A DNA stretch of 64,000 nucleotides from Rhodopseudomonas faecalis. GTDB taxonomy: Bacteria; Pseudomonadota; Alphaproteobacteria; Rhizobiales; Xanthobacteraceae. The notes under the pieces are model-generated. The model made no database searches, was not told the DNA's origin, and saw only the letters and a program-made list of their open reading frames with translations. Within the stretch, counting starts at the first letter, position 1; every line of letters starts with the position of its first letter. The position numbers and the translations under genes are program-made. Positions 19,779 through 30,406 of the stretch are shown in pieces. The stretch lies in assembly GCF_003217325.1 (NCBI RefSeq), contig NZ_QJTI01000005.1:62001-126000 (forward strand), written 5' to 3'.

Positions 19779-20744
19779 ATGCCCTCCGGTGAAGACGATC
19801 TGATCGCGAAATATTTTAAGCCGCTGGCGACGGATGCCGGCGCGCTCGGGCTCGTCGATGACGCCGCGGTGCTGGCGGCCACGGCGGATGATCTGGTGCT
19901 GACCACCGACGCCGTGGTCGAGGGCGTGCATTTTCTGCCCGACGATCCGCCACACACCATCGCCCGCAAGGCGCTGCGGGTGAATCTGTCCGATCTCGCT
20001 GCCAAGGGCGCGACGCCGGCCGGCTTTTTGCTGACGCTGGCGCTGCGCAGCGCCGATCCAGCGTTTCTGGAGCCGTTTGCCGCGGCGCTCGGCGAAGATG
20101 CCGAGACCTATCGCTGCCCGCTGCTCGGCGGCGACACGGTCTCGACCCCCGGGCCGCTGATGATCTCGGTGACCGCGTTCGGCCGGGTGCCGCCCGGCCG
20201 CATGGTGCGCCGCGACCGGCTGCGCGCCGGCGATCTGATCGTGGTGTCCGGCACGATCGGCGATGCCGCGCTCGGGCTCGATGTGCTGCAGGGCCGACTC
20301 ACGGAACTTACGACCGACCATCAGGCGTTTCTGATCGATCGCTATCGCCAGCCGCAGCCGCGCTCGGCGCTGGCTGTCGCGGTGCGCGACCATGCCGGCG
20401 CCGCGATGGACGTGTCCGACGGCTTGGCCGGCGATCTTGCCAAACTATGTGCGGCGTCCGGCGTTTCGGCGACCATCAATGCCGCCGCGGTGCCGCTGTC
20501 GGCCGCCGCGCGCGCGGCGTTCGGGCAGGCGGGACTGGCACGGCTGCTGTCGGGCGGCGACGATTATGAGATTTTGTGCGGTGTCGCCGCGGACGCGATC
20601 GACTCATTCAAGGCCGCCGCCGATGCGGCCGGCGTGCCAGTCGCGGTGATCGGCACCGCGGCGCCGGGCAGCGCGCCGCCGCAATTCCTCGATACCGATC
20701 AACGTCCGATCGCGCTCAAGCGGTCCTCGTTCAGCCATTTCTAG
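19779..20744 (+). CDS. thiL: Thiamine-monophosphate kinase
   Basis: 321 residues from ATG 19779 (MPSGEDDLIAKYFKPL); an upstream in-frame TTG at 19749 is less likely. ThiL landmarks: LGLVDDAAVLAATADDLVLT, TTDAVVEGVHF (~residues 46-56), PLLGGDTVSTPGPLMISVTA and AMDVSDGLAGDLAKL. It phosphorylates thiamine monophosphate to the active pyrophosphate, using Mg-ATP bound by the aspartates. It follows nusB across the palindromic repeat and has its own terminator downstream. Confidence 0.95.
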   Translation: MPSGEDDLIAKYFKPLATDAGALGLVDDAAVLAATADDLVLTTDAVVEGVHFLPDDPPHTIARKALRVNLSDLAAKGATPAGFLLTLALRSADPAFLEPFAAALGEDAETYRCPLLGGDTVSTPGPLMISVTAFGRVPPGRMVRRDRLRAGDLIVVSGTIGDAALGLDVLQGRLTELTTDHQAFLIDRYRQPQPRSALAVAVRDHAGAAMDVSDGLAGDLAKLCAASGVSATINAAAVPLSAAARAAFGQAGLARLLSGGDDYEILCGVAADAIDSFKAAADAAGVPVAVIGTAAPGSAPPQFLDTDQRPIALKRSSFSHF

Positions 20745-20868
20745 CGCTGTCCGCGTAGCGGTTGCGGCGCCGCACAAGGGTTTGCGAACAGCTCCCAAAA
20801 GTGACGGCTTAGCCCTTTGGCAGCGTTGCGGAAGGTTTACGATTTTGGCAAGGTCCGCCACGATTTGA

Positions 20869-20895
20869 GGCCGCCCGTGCGGGTCGGCCTTTTAT
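20869..20895 (+). terminator. Intrinsic terminator after thiL
   Basis: A GC-rich stem (GGCCG CCCG paired with CGGG CGGCC, one bulged T) is followed by TTTTATTT. It would end transcription from the nusB-thiL run before the hppA promoter region. Confidence 0.75.
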
Positions 20896-20959
20896 TTGTG
20901 CGTCCTTCGCCTCCGCGGCTCGGGACGCGGGGCGAGACCAAGGACCTGAGGCAAAATCA

Positions 20960-23089
<2,130 letters not shown>

Positions 23090-23114
23090 GCCGCAAAGCC
23101 AACGACCAAAACGA

Positions 23115-23146
23115 AACCCCGCGGTGCGAGCCGCGGGGTTTTTCTT
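23115..23146 (+). terminator. Strong intrinsic terminator after hppA
   Basis: AACCCCGCGG and CCGCGGGGTT form a perfect 10-bp stem with a 6-base loop, followed by TTTCTTT. It lies 26 bp after the hppA stop. Confidence 0.9.
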
Positions 23147-23177
23147 TGTGTGCCATCGGGTCGTATCAACGGCCGCC

Positions 23178-23262
23178 ATACCCGCGCTTGTCCCGGGTAT
23201 CCACGTCTTGAAATCGCTGCAGGACCCAAGACGTGGATGGCCGGGACATGCCCGGCGCACGA
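23178..23262. repeat. Palindromic intergenic repeat (ATCCACGTCTT type)
   Basis: ATCCACGTCTT (23199-23209) and AAGACGTGGAT (23228-23238) form an 11-bp perfect inverted repeat flanked by CCGGG(T/A) blocks. The motif of this block (a cggccatccacgtctt core) recurs in many intergenic regions of Bradyrhizobiaceae. It lies in the 341-bp space between the hppA terminator and the convergent bamE gene; nothing else is seen there apart from GC-rich non-coding sequence. Confidence 0.65.
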
Positions 23263-23487
23263 CGTGCGGGATAGGTTGGTGTCGATCGCTGGCATCACGC
23301 CACGGAGCAGGGTGGGGCGCGCCGCTCGATGATAGGCACCGACGCGGAGCTTCATTCGGCTTTGCAGGCGGAGATGCTGCCAAGGACCGCCGCGCGCCGC
23401 ATCGGCGTTCGCACCATTCGCGCATGACGAAAACCCCGCGGCTATTCGCCGCGAGGCTGGTGCAGATTGAGGCTCAGCAAAGGCCGA

Positions 23488-23970
23488 TCAGCGGAAGCTG
23501 ATCAGCTTGAACAGCGGCGTCAGGTAGCTCAGCTCCTGCCCCGAGGTCGGTGTGGTCCGGCTGATGAAATCGAAGATCTTGCCGTCCTGCAGCCCATAAT
23601 TCGCGATCCGGCGAACCTGCCGGTTCTGGTCGAAATAGATCGCGATGACGCGCTGATCGATCACCTTCTGCGGCATAAACGCCACCGGCCGTTCAGCGCG
23701 CTGCGAAATGTAGTAAAACACCTCGCCGTTCAGCGTCGCGACGGTGGACGGGGTGCCCATCACGATCAGCACCTGATCCTGGCTGGCGCCGATCGGAATC
23801 TGTTCGAGGGCGCCGGGGGGCAAAATGTAGCCTTTTTGGAACTGTTCTGAGGTACAAGCCGTCAGCGCGACGCAGACGGCCGCCGCTGCAATCGCGGGCT
23901 TCAACCGTCGCCAGAAACCAACCGATGGGCGAACCATTCCAGTCCTTAAACCTTCATTCCAAAGAGTCAT
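23488..23970 (-). CDS. bamE: Outer membrane assembly lipoprotein BamE
   Basis: About 160 residues. The basic N-terminus and hydrophobic helix end in a lipobox (VALTAC, cysteine ~residue 40 from this start), then the SmpA/OmlA fold: IPIGASQDQVLIVMGTPSTV, EVFYYISQ and RVIAIYFDQNRQVRRIANYGLQDGK. BamE is a lipoprotein of the BAM complex that inserts beta-barrels into the outer membrane. ATG 23970 is chosen; the ATG at 23937 (MVRPSVGFWRRLKP) gives a more usual signal peptide length and is equally possible. It is divergent from the bc1 chaperone gene. Confidence 0.87.
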   Translation of the reverse strand: MTLWNEGLRTGMVRPSVGFWRRLKPAIAAAAVCVALTACTSEQFQKGYILPPGALEQIPIGASQDQVLIVMGTPSTVATLNGEVFYYISQRAERPVAFMPQKVIDQRVIAIYFDQNRQVRRIANYGLQDGKIFDFISRTTPTSGQELSYLTPLFKLISFR

Positions 23971-24080
23971 CGCGGAGTTTGTCCGATCCGCTTGCATCGA
24001 GCACGGTGTTGCCGTACCCGGCAGCCTCCACCATGGCAGAACCAGCTGCGGGTGCGAACCCGCAGTAGCAGGAACTCAAC

Positions 24081-24632
24081 ATGATTTGGCCGTTTGATCA
24101 ATTCACTAGCCCTAGGTCGCCGTCGCGCGGCACCATCGAGACCATCTATGGCATGATCGTGACGCAAGCGCGAGAACCGGCTTTTTACCAAAAACTCGGG
24201 GTCGAGGACACGGTTAATGGCCGTTTCGAGATGATTGTGCTGCATCTGTGGATGGTGCTGCGCCGGGCCCGCGAGGACTCGGAGAACACCGCTTTCGTGC
24301 AGATGCTGTTCGACCACTTCTGCAGCGACCTCGATGCCAATCTGCGCGAGATGGGCGTTGGCGATCTCGCCGTACCGAAGCGCATGCAGAAGTTCGGCGA
24401 AGCGTTTTACGGCCGCTCGGCCGCCTATGACCGCGCCCTGGCCGACGAGGACGATCCGCGCGGCGCCATGACCAAGACGCTGTGCCGCAACGTGCTCAAC
24501 GGTTTTGGCATGGACAATGCCAAGCAGCTCGAGGGCTATGTGCAGGACACGATCGCCAAGCTGGCCCGGGTCGATGCCGCCGCGCTGCGCTCCGGCCGGT
24601 TCAGCTTCCCGGCCGTGCCCGCCGCCAACTGA
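24081..24632 (+). CDS. Ubiquinol-cytochrome c chaperone family protein
   Basis: 183 residues of the CBP3/UQCC1-like family: AREPAFYQKLGVEDTVNGRFEMIVLHLWMVL (~residues 33-63), then VQMLFDHFCSDLDANLREMGVGDLAVPKRMQ and FGEAFYGR. In mitochondria the family helps cytochrome b translation and complex III assembly; in alphaproteobacteria it lies next to bamE and DUF177, as here. It is likely a cytoplasmic assembly factor for the cytochrome bc1 complex. Confidence 0.88.
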   Translation: MIWPFDQFTSPRSPSRGTIETIYGMIVTQAREPAFYQKLGVEDTVNGRFEMIVLHLWMVLRRAREDSENTAFVQMLFDHFCSDLDANLREMGVGDLAVPKRMQKFGEAFYGRSAAYDRALADEDDPRGAMTKTLCRNVLNGFGMDNAKQLEGYVQDTIAKLARVDAAALRSGRFSFPAVPAAN

Positions 24633-24645
24633 GCCTGGTGACACC

Positions 24646-25212
24646 ATGACCGATTCGAGCCATCCCTGGAGCCTGCCGGTCATGGTGGCGCAGATCCCCG
24701 AGAACGGCCTCCATCAAAAGCTGACCGCCAACGCCGAGCAGCGTGCCGCCATCGCCGCGCTCGGCGGCTTGCGGGAGGTGATTGAGGCCAATGCGTCGTT
24801 CGATCTGATGCACATCCATGATGGCCGGGTGAGAGTCACCGGCCGTCTACAGGCGGTCGTCGGCCAGACCTGCGTGGTGACGCTCGATCCGGTCGACAAT
24901 CGCATCGACGAGGCGATCGATCTGGTGTTTGCCCCGCCGGGGCAGATTCCGGAAATGGCCGATCTGGTCGATGACGATCAGTTGCCGGGCGCCGACACGC
25001 CCGATCCGCTGGAGCCGATCGAGCGCGGCATCATCGATCTCGGCCATGTCGCGGCCGACGCGCTGTTCCTGGCGATCGATCCGTATCCGCGCCGGCCTGA
25101 TGCGGTGTTTCAGCCGCCGGTCGAGCCGCAGGATCCCGACGAGCACCCGTTTGCGGCGTTGAAAGCGTTGCAGACGCCGGCCGCAGGCAATCCTAAGCGT
25201 CGCGACGACTGA
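24646..25212 (+). CDS. DUF177 (YceD-like) protein
   Basis: 188 residues from ATG 24646, 13 bp after the chaperone gene. The family core is visible in DGRVRVTGRLQAVVGQTCVVTLDPV (~residues 60-84) and acidic segments around DDDQLPGADTPDPLE. YceD proteins usually precede rpmF and plsX and have been tied to 23S rRNA maturation. Here rpmF is missing between it and plsX, as is usual in alphaproteobacteria. Confidence 0.85.
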   Translation: MTDSSHPWSLPVMVAQIPENGLHQKLTANAEQRAAIAALGGLREVIEANASFDLMHIHDGRVRVTGRLQAVVGQTCVVTLDPVDNRIDEAIDLVFAPPGQIPEMADLVDDDQLPGADTPDPLEPIERGIIDLGHVAADALFLAIDPYPRRPDAVFQPPVEPQDPDEHPFAALKALQTPAAGNPKRRDD

Positions 25213-25264
25213 CTACGCTGCACTGCGGAAATCAGTTCGCTGCGCAGCCGAGTGACGGCGCGAT

Positions 25265-25294
25265 GCATTTGCGCACCAAATGACGCATTTGCGC
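25265..25294. repeat. Two direct repeats spaced two helical turns, upstream of plsX
   Basis: GCATTTGCGC occurs at 25265-25274 and again at 25285-25294, exactly 20 bp apart, about 190 bp before plsX. Such phasing places both copies on the same face of the helix, as for a dimeric regulator site. The rest of the 275-bp space is GC-rich with no credible gene. Confidence 0.35.
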
Positions 25295-25487
25295 CGTAAA
25301 TCATGCGGAGTTCGACTAAAACGGGTTGCTCCGGATGTTGTATCGGAGCCGAGAAACGTTATTGTCCGCCCCGACGGGAGCGTGGCGCTGCGCTCCGCCG
25401 CGTGCCTGCTGTGGCGCGTTTCATCCGTCCGCTGCCGGGCGCTCCAAGGCCGCGACACTTCAGGTTTTACTAGTTTCCGGAACGTTC

Positions 25488-26549
25488 ATGTCCCAAAAGG
25501 TTCGAATCGCGCTTGACGCCATGGGCGGCGATTTCGGCGCTTCGGTCGTCGTTCCCGGCGCGGCTATTTCGCTTACCCGGCATCCCGACACTGAGTTTTT
25601 GCTGTTCGGCGACAGCGCCCTGATCAACAAGGAATTGCAGGCGCATCCGGCGCTGAAGGCCGCCTCTCAGGTGATTCACACCGACGTCGCCGTCAGCATG
25701 CACGACAAGCCGAGCCAGGCGCTGCGCCGCGGCCGCAAGACCTCGTCGATGTGGCTGGCGATCGAAGCAGTGAAAAACGGCAAGGCCGATGTCACCGTGT
25801 CGGCCGGCAACACCGGCGCGCTGATGGCGATGTCGCGATTCTGTCTGCGCACGCTGCCGGGCGTCGACCGGCCGGCGATCGCGGCGGTGTGGCCGACCTT
25901 GCGCGGTGATTCGGTGGTGCTCGACCTGGGCGCCTCGATCGGCGGCGATGCCGAGCATCTGCGCACGTTGGCGGTGATGGGCAGCGCGATGGCGCGGGTG
26001 CTGTTCGACCTGGAACGGCCGACCGTCGGCCTGCTCAATATCGGCGTCGAAGAGATCAAGGGCGGCGAGGAGATTCGCGCCGCTGCCGACCTGCTGCGGG
26101 CGATGGATTCGCCGCAGTTCGATTTCATCGGCTTCGTCGAGGGCGACGGCATCGGCAAGGGGGCCGCCGACGTGATCGTCAGCGAGGGCTTTGCCGGCAA
26201 TATCGCGCTCAAGGCCGCCGAAGGCACCGCGCGCCAGATCAGCGAATATCTGCGCTCGGCGATGTCGCGCACCTGGCGCTCCAAGCTCGGCTACCTGTTT
26301 GCTCGCCAGGCGTTCCGCTCGCTGAAAGACAAGATGGACCCGAACAAGTCCAATGGCGGCGTGTTCCTCGGCTTGAACGGCGTGGTGGTCAAAAGCCATG
26401 GCGGAACCAGCGCAGACGGCTTTGCCTATGCCGTCGATGTTGGCTATGACATGGTTCGCTACGATCTCCTGACCAAAATCAATCAGACGCTCCATCGCGA
26501 TCCTGCCGCGCTGGGTGTGTTACCGACCGCACAAGAGGCTGTTTCGTGA
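25488..26549 (+). CDS. plsX: Phosphate acyltransferase PlsX
   Basis: 353 residues from ATG 25488 ([20 protein letters not shown]). Family motifs: [24 protein letters not shown] (~residues 104-118), and [15 protein letters not shown]. It makes acyl-phosphate from acyl-ACP for phospholipid synthesis. The longer frame from 25326 lacks coding character. Its stop overlaps the fabH GTG by 4 bp. Confidence 0.96.
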   Translation: MSQKVRIALDAMGGDFGASVVVPGAAISLTRHPDTEFLLFGDSALINKELQAHPALKAASQVIHTDVAVSMHDKPSQALRRGRKTSSMWLAIEAVKNGKADVTVSAGNTGALMAMSRFCLRTLPGVDRPAIAAVWPTLRGDSVVLDLGASIGGDAEHLRTLAVMGSAMARVLFDLERPTVGLLNIGVEEIKGGEEIRAAADLLRAMDSPQFDFIGFVEGDGIGKGAADVIVSEGFAGNIALKAAEGTARQISEYLRSAMSRTWRSKLGYLFARQAFRSLKDKMDPNKSNGGVFLGLNGVVVKSHGGTSADGFAYAVDVGYDMVRYDLLTKINQTLHRDPAALGVLPTAQEAVS

Positions 26550-27523
26550 CTGTCAAACGCTCGGTTGTTATCGGCTGCGGCTCCTATCTGCCGGAGCGAA
26601 TTCTGACCAACGCCGAGCTGGCGGCCAAGGTGGACACCTCGGACGAATGGATTGTGCAGCGCACCGGCATTCGTGAGCGCCACATCGCCGCCGAGGGCGA
26701 GTTCACCTCGCATCTGGCGATCAAGGCCGCGCAGGCCGCGCTCGACAATGCCGGCATCGAGGCCCAGGACATCGACCTGATCGTGCTGGCCACTTCGACC
26801 CCCGATCTGACCTTTCCGGCGACCGCGGTTCAGGTGCAGGCGGCGCTCGGCATCACCCAGGGCTTTGCGTTCGATCTGCAGGCGGTGTGCTCGGGCTTTG
26901 TGTACGCGCTCGCCACCGCCGACAATTTCCTGCGCTGCGGTTCGGCGAAGCGGGCGCTGGTGATCGGCGCCGAAACATTTTCGCGGATTTTGGACTGGAA
27001 CGATCGCTCGACCTGCGTGCTGTTCGGCGACGGCGCCGGCGCGGTGGTGCTGGAGGCCCAGGAAAACTGGGGCACCTCGGCCGACCGCGGCGTGCTCACC
27101 ACCCATCTGCGCTCCGATGGTCGCCACAAGTCAAAACTCTATGTCGATGGCGGTCCGTCCTCGACCCAGACCGTCGGCTATCTGCGCATGGAAGGCCGCG
27201 AGGTGTTCAAGCACGCGGTCTCGATGATCACCGGCGTGATCGTCGATGCCTTCGAGGCCAGCGGCACCAGCGCCAACGACATCAACTGGTTCGTGCCGCA
27301 CCAGGCCAATAAGCGCATCATCGATGCGTCCGCGCAAAAGCTGCATCTGGCGCCGGAGAAGGTGGTCTTGACCGTCGATCGCCACGGCAACACCTCCGCG
27401 GCGTCGATCCCGCTGGCCTTGTGCACCGCGGTCGCCGATGGCCGCATCAAGCGCGGCGATCTGGTACTGCTCGAAGCGATGGGCGGCGGTTTCACCTGGG
27501 GGGCGGCCTTGGTGCGCTGGTAA
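26546..27523 (+). CDS. fabH: 3-oxoacyl-ACP synthase III
   Basis: 325 residues starting at GTG 26546, which overlaps the plsX stop (GTGA). The catalytic triad is intact: Cys in [14 protein letters not shown] (~residue 113), His in [12 protein letters not shown] (~251) and Asn in [14 protein letters not shown] (~281). It starts fatty-acid synthesis by condensing acetyl-CoA with malonyl-ACP. Confidence 0.96.
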   Translation: MTVKRSVVIGCGSYLPERILTNAELAAKVDTSDEWIVQRTGIRERHIAAEGEFTSHLAIKAAQAALDNAGIEAQDIDLIVLATSTPDLTFPATAVQVQAALGITQGFAFDLQAVCSGFVYALATADNFLRCGSAKRALVIGAETFSRILDWNDRSTCVLFGDGAGAVVLEAQENWGTSADRGVLTTHLRSDGRHKSKLYVDGGPSSTQTVGYLRMEGREVFKHAVSMITGVIVDAFEASGTSANDINWFVPHQANKRIIDASAQKLHLAPEKVVLTVDRHGNTSAASIPLALCTAVADGRIKRGDLVLLEAMGGGFTWGAALVRW

Positions 27524-27654
27524 TCGCGCTGCTTAAAGGTCTTGGCGTATTGCCTTGTACTTCCATGCTTTCATGGCGATCGAAGGTTGACCGCAGGCCG
27601 GTAACCTCCTAATTTCGATCGTAGAATTTTGTTCGCCTTGATTTGGGGCAGGCG

Positions 27655-27999
27655 ATGACCGGAACTGGAAAAACTGTAACGCGCGTCGATCTGTGCGAAG
27701 CCGTCTATCAGAAGGTGGGGCTGTCACGCACGGAATCCTCGGCATTTGTCGAGCTGGTTCTGAAAGAGATCACCGACTGCCTGGAGAAGGGCGAGACGGT
27801 GAAACTGTCGTCGTTCGGCTCGTTCATGGTGCGGCAGAAGGGCCAGCGGATCGGCCGCAACCCGAAGACCGGAACCGAGGTGCCGATTTCGCCGCGGCGC
27901 GTGATGGTGTTCAAGCCGTCCGCGATCCTCAAACAGCGCATCAACAGCCAGCTTAACAGCCACGCCAAAGCGACGCCGGACGAAATAAAGGCCGAGTGA
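27655..27999 (+). CDS. ihfA: Integration host factor subunit alpha
   Basis: 114 residues from ATG 27655 ([20 protein letters not shown]). HU/IHF fold with the beta-arm tip [20 protein letters not shown] (~residues 62-81), whose proline intercalates and bends DNA. With IhfB it bends specific sites in recombination and transcription. The alternative upstream start at 27643 adds four residues. It is followed after 19 bp by a MerR regulator, a conserved pair. Confidence 0.95.
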   Translation: MTGTGKTVTRVDLCEAVYQKVGLSRTESSAFVELVLKEITDCLEKGETVKLSSFGSFMVRQKGQRIGRNPKTGTEVPISPRRVMVFKPSAILKQRINSQLNSHAKATPDEIKAE

Positions 28000-28018
28000 T
28001 CGCCCAAGCCGGGGGAGC

Positions 28019-28726
28019 ATGCGTTTGGACAAAGCGCCGGATGCCTTCCGCACCATCAGCGAGGTCGCCGACGACCTCGACATTCCGCAGCATGTGCTGC
28101 GGTTCTGGGAGACCCGCTTCGCGCAAATCAAGCCGATGAAGCGCAGCGGCGGTCGCCGCTATTATCGTCCCGACGACATCGATCTTTTGCGCGGCATCCG
28201 CCGGCTTTTGTACGGCGAGGGCTACACCATCCGCGGCGTGCAGCGCATTCTGAAAGAGCAGGGCGTCAAAGCCGTGCAGGCGCTGGCCAGCGAGAGCGCC
28301 ACGCTGCAGCCGCGTGCGGCCACGGCCACGCGGCAATCGGCCGCTGATGAGCCTGTGTTCGAGCATCATGATGATGCCGAATTGCTGATCGAGGCTGATG
28401 AGCCGGACGACGAGATCGACGAGCAGGAGCCTGAGCCCGACCAGGAGCCGTTTGTGGAGCCGGAACCGCTGGCGGTGCGCCGTGAGCCGGTGCTGATCCG
28501 GCCGGCGGCGCCACCGCAGCCGGGCGCCGTCGAGCGGTCTGCCGCTTTGGAAGAACAGCGCGAGCGCGACCACGCCCAGATCGACAAGGTGCTGCGCGAA
28601 CTTGTCGAATGCCGGCGCATTCTCGATCATGCCCTGCAAAGCGCGGGTCCTGAGCCTGCGACATTCGAGCATCTTCTCAATAATCCCCCAGAAGTCAAAG
28701 ATAAGAATAGAAATTCCGAGAACTAG
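28019..28726 (+). CDS. MerR-family transcriptional regulator
   Basis: 235 residues. The N-terminal MerR HTH reads [25 protein letters not shown] (~residues 9-33) with wing [33 protein letters not shown]. The middle (~110-160) is acidic and low-complexity (repeated DE and PEP), and a helix at the C-terminus ([20 protein letters not shown]) probably makes a coiled coil. There is no cysteine or effector domain, so no metal or drug ligand is indicated. It follows ihfA, as in other Rhizobiales. Confidence 0.9.
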   Translation: MRLDKAPDAFRTISEVADDLDIPQHVLRFWETRFAQIKPMKRSGGRRYYRPDDIDLLRGIRRLLYGEGYTIRGVQRILKEQGVKAVQALASESATLQPRAATATRQSAADEPVFEHHDDAELLIEADEPDDEIDEQEPEPDQEPFVEPEPLAVRREPVLIRPAAPPQPGAVERSAALEEQRERDHAQIDKVLRELVECRRILDHALQSAGPEPATFEHLLNNPPEVKDKNRNSEN

Positions 28727-28772
28727 GAGCAGTGTCGGCACAGCGCGGATGTCGGCCTCCCAACGAGTGATC

Positions 28773-29630
28773 ATGAACGCTCCGACCGACCCTTCGCAGA
28801 TCGCCACCGTTCACAGCGCTTCTCAGCAGGCCGCGCCAGCTCAGCCGGCGCAGCCGCCGCATATTCGCCGCCACACGTTGGAGCGCGTTGCTCATGCCGC
28901 GCTGCAGATCGGAGCGACGCTGTCGCAAAATGGCGCGTCGTTGCGGGTCGCCCATGAGGGCGCGCGCATGATCGCCAACGGCTTTGGCGTCGAGGTGCTG
29001 GGCATGCGCTCCGGCTACACCTCGTTCGAGATCACCGTGGCCTATGGCCGCGATGCCATCACCCGCATGACCCAGATCGGGCCGCATGGCGTCAATCACC
29101 GGCTGGATTTCGCGGTGCGCGAGCTGGCGCTGCGCGCCTCGGCCGGAACGATGGCGCCCGAAGAAATCGAGACCGAACTCGAGCGCCTCAAGCGCGATAC
29201 GCCGCGCCATCCGCCGTGGCTGGTGGCGATCGCCACCGGCGCCGCCTGCGCGGCGTTCGGCCGGCTGCTCGGCGCCGACTGGCTGGCGTTCATTCCGGTG
29301 CTGGCCGCGGCTTCGGTCGGGCAGGGGCTGCGCCATATTCTGATCAAGCGCCGCGTCAACGTGTTCGTGGTCGCCGCCATCATCGGCTGCGTGTCGGCGA
29401 CGCTGGGCGGGCTCGGCGCCCGGCTGGCCGGCAGCCACACCATGGAACTGGCGATGATGGCCTCGATCCTGCTGCTGGTGCCGGGCGTGCCGTCCACCAA
29501 TGCCCAGACCGACATCATGGATGGCTATCCGACCATGGGCAGCGCCCGCGCCATCTGGGTGGTGATGATCATGGTGTTTGCGGTGACCGGGCTGTGGATC
29601 GCCGAATTCCTGTTGAAGGTGCAGATGTGA
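28773..29630 (+). CDS. ThrE-like threonine/serine exporter, large subunit
   Basis: About 285 residues. After a Gln/Pro/Ala-rich N-terminus come a soluble ThrE N-domain (HTLERVAHAALQIGATLSQNGAS...) and about four to five helices from ~residue 145 (WLVAIATGAACAAFGRLLGAD) ending VPGVPSTNAQTDIMDG and a last helix. In this split form the second subunit supplies the remaining helices. Together they would export small amino acids such as threonine and serine. The ATG at 28749 is an alternative start eight codons upstream. Its stop overlaps the next gene. Confidence 0.85.
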   Translation: MNAPTDPSQIATVHSASQQAAPAQPAQPPHIRRHTLERVAHAALQIGATLSQNGASLRVAHEGARMIANGFGVEVLGMRSGYTSFEITVAYGRDAITRMTQIGPHGVNHRLDFAVRELALRASAGTMAPEEIETELERLKRDTPRHPPWLVAIATGAACAAFGRLLGADWLAFIPVLAAASVGQGLRHILIKRRVNVFVVAAIIGCVSATLGGLGARLAGSHTMELAMMASILLLVPGVPSTNAQTDIMDGYPTMGSARAIWVVMIMVFAVTGLWIAEFLLKVQM

Positions 29631-30106
29631 CCGACGCTATTCTTGCGATGCTGCCGCATCTCGGCCACCAGGCGGTATTTGGCGCCATCGCCGCCGCCGG
29701 GTTCGGCGTGCTGTTCAATTTTGGCTGGCGGGCGCTGGTTTGGTGCGCGGTCGCAGGCGCCTTGGCGCTGGCGGTGCGGACGTTTGGCCAGAGCCAGGGC
29801 GCGAGCCTGGAGGCCGCCACCTTTGCTGCCGCCGCCATCACCTCCTGCGCCGCGATTCTGTGCCGGCGCTGGCTCGGCGTGGCCTGTCATGGCATCGCGC
29901 TGGCCGGCTGCATCCCGATGGTGCCGGGCGCGTTTTTCGGCCAGGCGCTGCTCGGTTTTATGTCGGTGTCGTCGCTGTCGGCCGAACAATCCGTGACCAC
30001 GGTGATTTCGTCGCTGCAGGCCGGCTTGCGGGTGGTCGCGACCGTCGGCGCAATCGGCGCCGGGCTGACGATCCCGGCCTATCTGCTGCGCAGCCGCGAG
30101 TTTTGA
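29627..30106 (+). CDS. ThrE-like exporter, small subunit (DUF3815 type)
   Basis: 159 residues from GTG 29627, overlapping the previous stop by 4 bp (GTGA). Nearly all membrane: about five helices, with the motif CIPMVPGAFFGQALLGF (~residues 100-116) typical of the C-terminal half of ThrE. It pairs with the preceding subunit. It is the last chromosomal gene before the integrated element. Confidence 0.85.
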   Translation: MTDAILAMLPHLGHQAVFGAIAAAGFGVLFNFGWRALVWCAVAGALALAVRTFGQSQGASLEAATFAAAAITSCAAILCRRWLGVACHGIALAGCIPMVPGAFFGQALLGFMSVSSLSAEQSVTTVISSLQAGLRVVATVGAIGAGLTIPAYLLRSREF

Positions 30107-30161
30107 GGGGCGGCGAGGTGCCGCGGCCTCACACGACAGCTGCGATCGATAAGACATGTGC

Positions 30162-30218
30162 TTGGAAAAATGGTCGGAGCGAGAGGATTCGAACCTCCGA
30201 CCCCTAGTCTCCCAGACT
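30162..30218. repeat. attL: 3' half of tRNA-Pro(GGG)
   Basis: Fifty-seven bases identical to 53652-53708 (from TTGGAAAAATGG to CTCCCAGACT). It covers the tRNA 3' end, T-arm, variable region and half of the anticodon arm on the minus strand. Downstream the sequence departs from the tRNA, so this is an attachment-site copy, not a gene. Confidence 0.93.
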
Positions 30219-30259
30219 GAAGAATGTGCTTTTCATCCTATTTCATCTAGTCTCAAAAT

Positions 30260-30356
30260 ACCCAAATTGTCCTTGCGTTACAGATACAAATAGCCTCTCT
30301 TAGTCTCAATTGGGTCCAGCGCGTCGCGCAATTGGGTGACCCAAATTGGACCCAAC
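30260..30356. promoter_or_regulatory. Cluster of ACCCAA-type repeats beside attL (candidate integrase arm sites)
   Basis: ACCCAAATTG (30260-30269), CAATTGGGTCC (30307-30317), CAATTGGGT (30329-30337) and a 20-bp block TGACCCAA..GGACCCAAC (30337-30356) share an ACCCAA core in both orientations. The 20-bp block recurs with two mismatches at 53575-53594 beside attR. Tyrosine integrases of this family bind arm-type repeats on both sides of the core site, so these are candidates. Confidence 0.6.
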
Positions 30357-30406
30357 GATTTTCGTAGTCCGCTCTGGACTGAAGGTCGCGGGTTGGAGGG
30401 CATGAC

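Noticed and set aside
30162-30250. Second tRNA-Pro gene
   Set aside because: Only the 3' half matches; after the anticodon-arm half the sequence diverges, so it is the attachment-site copy.
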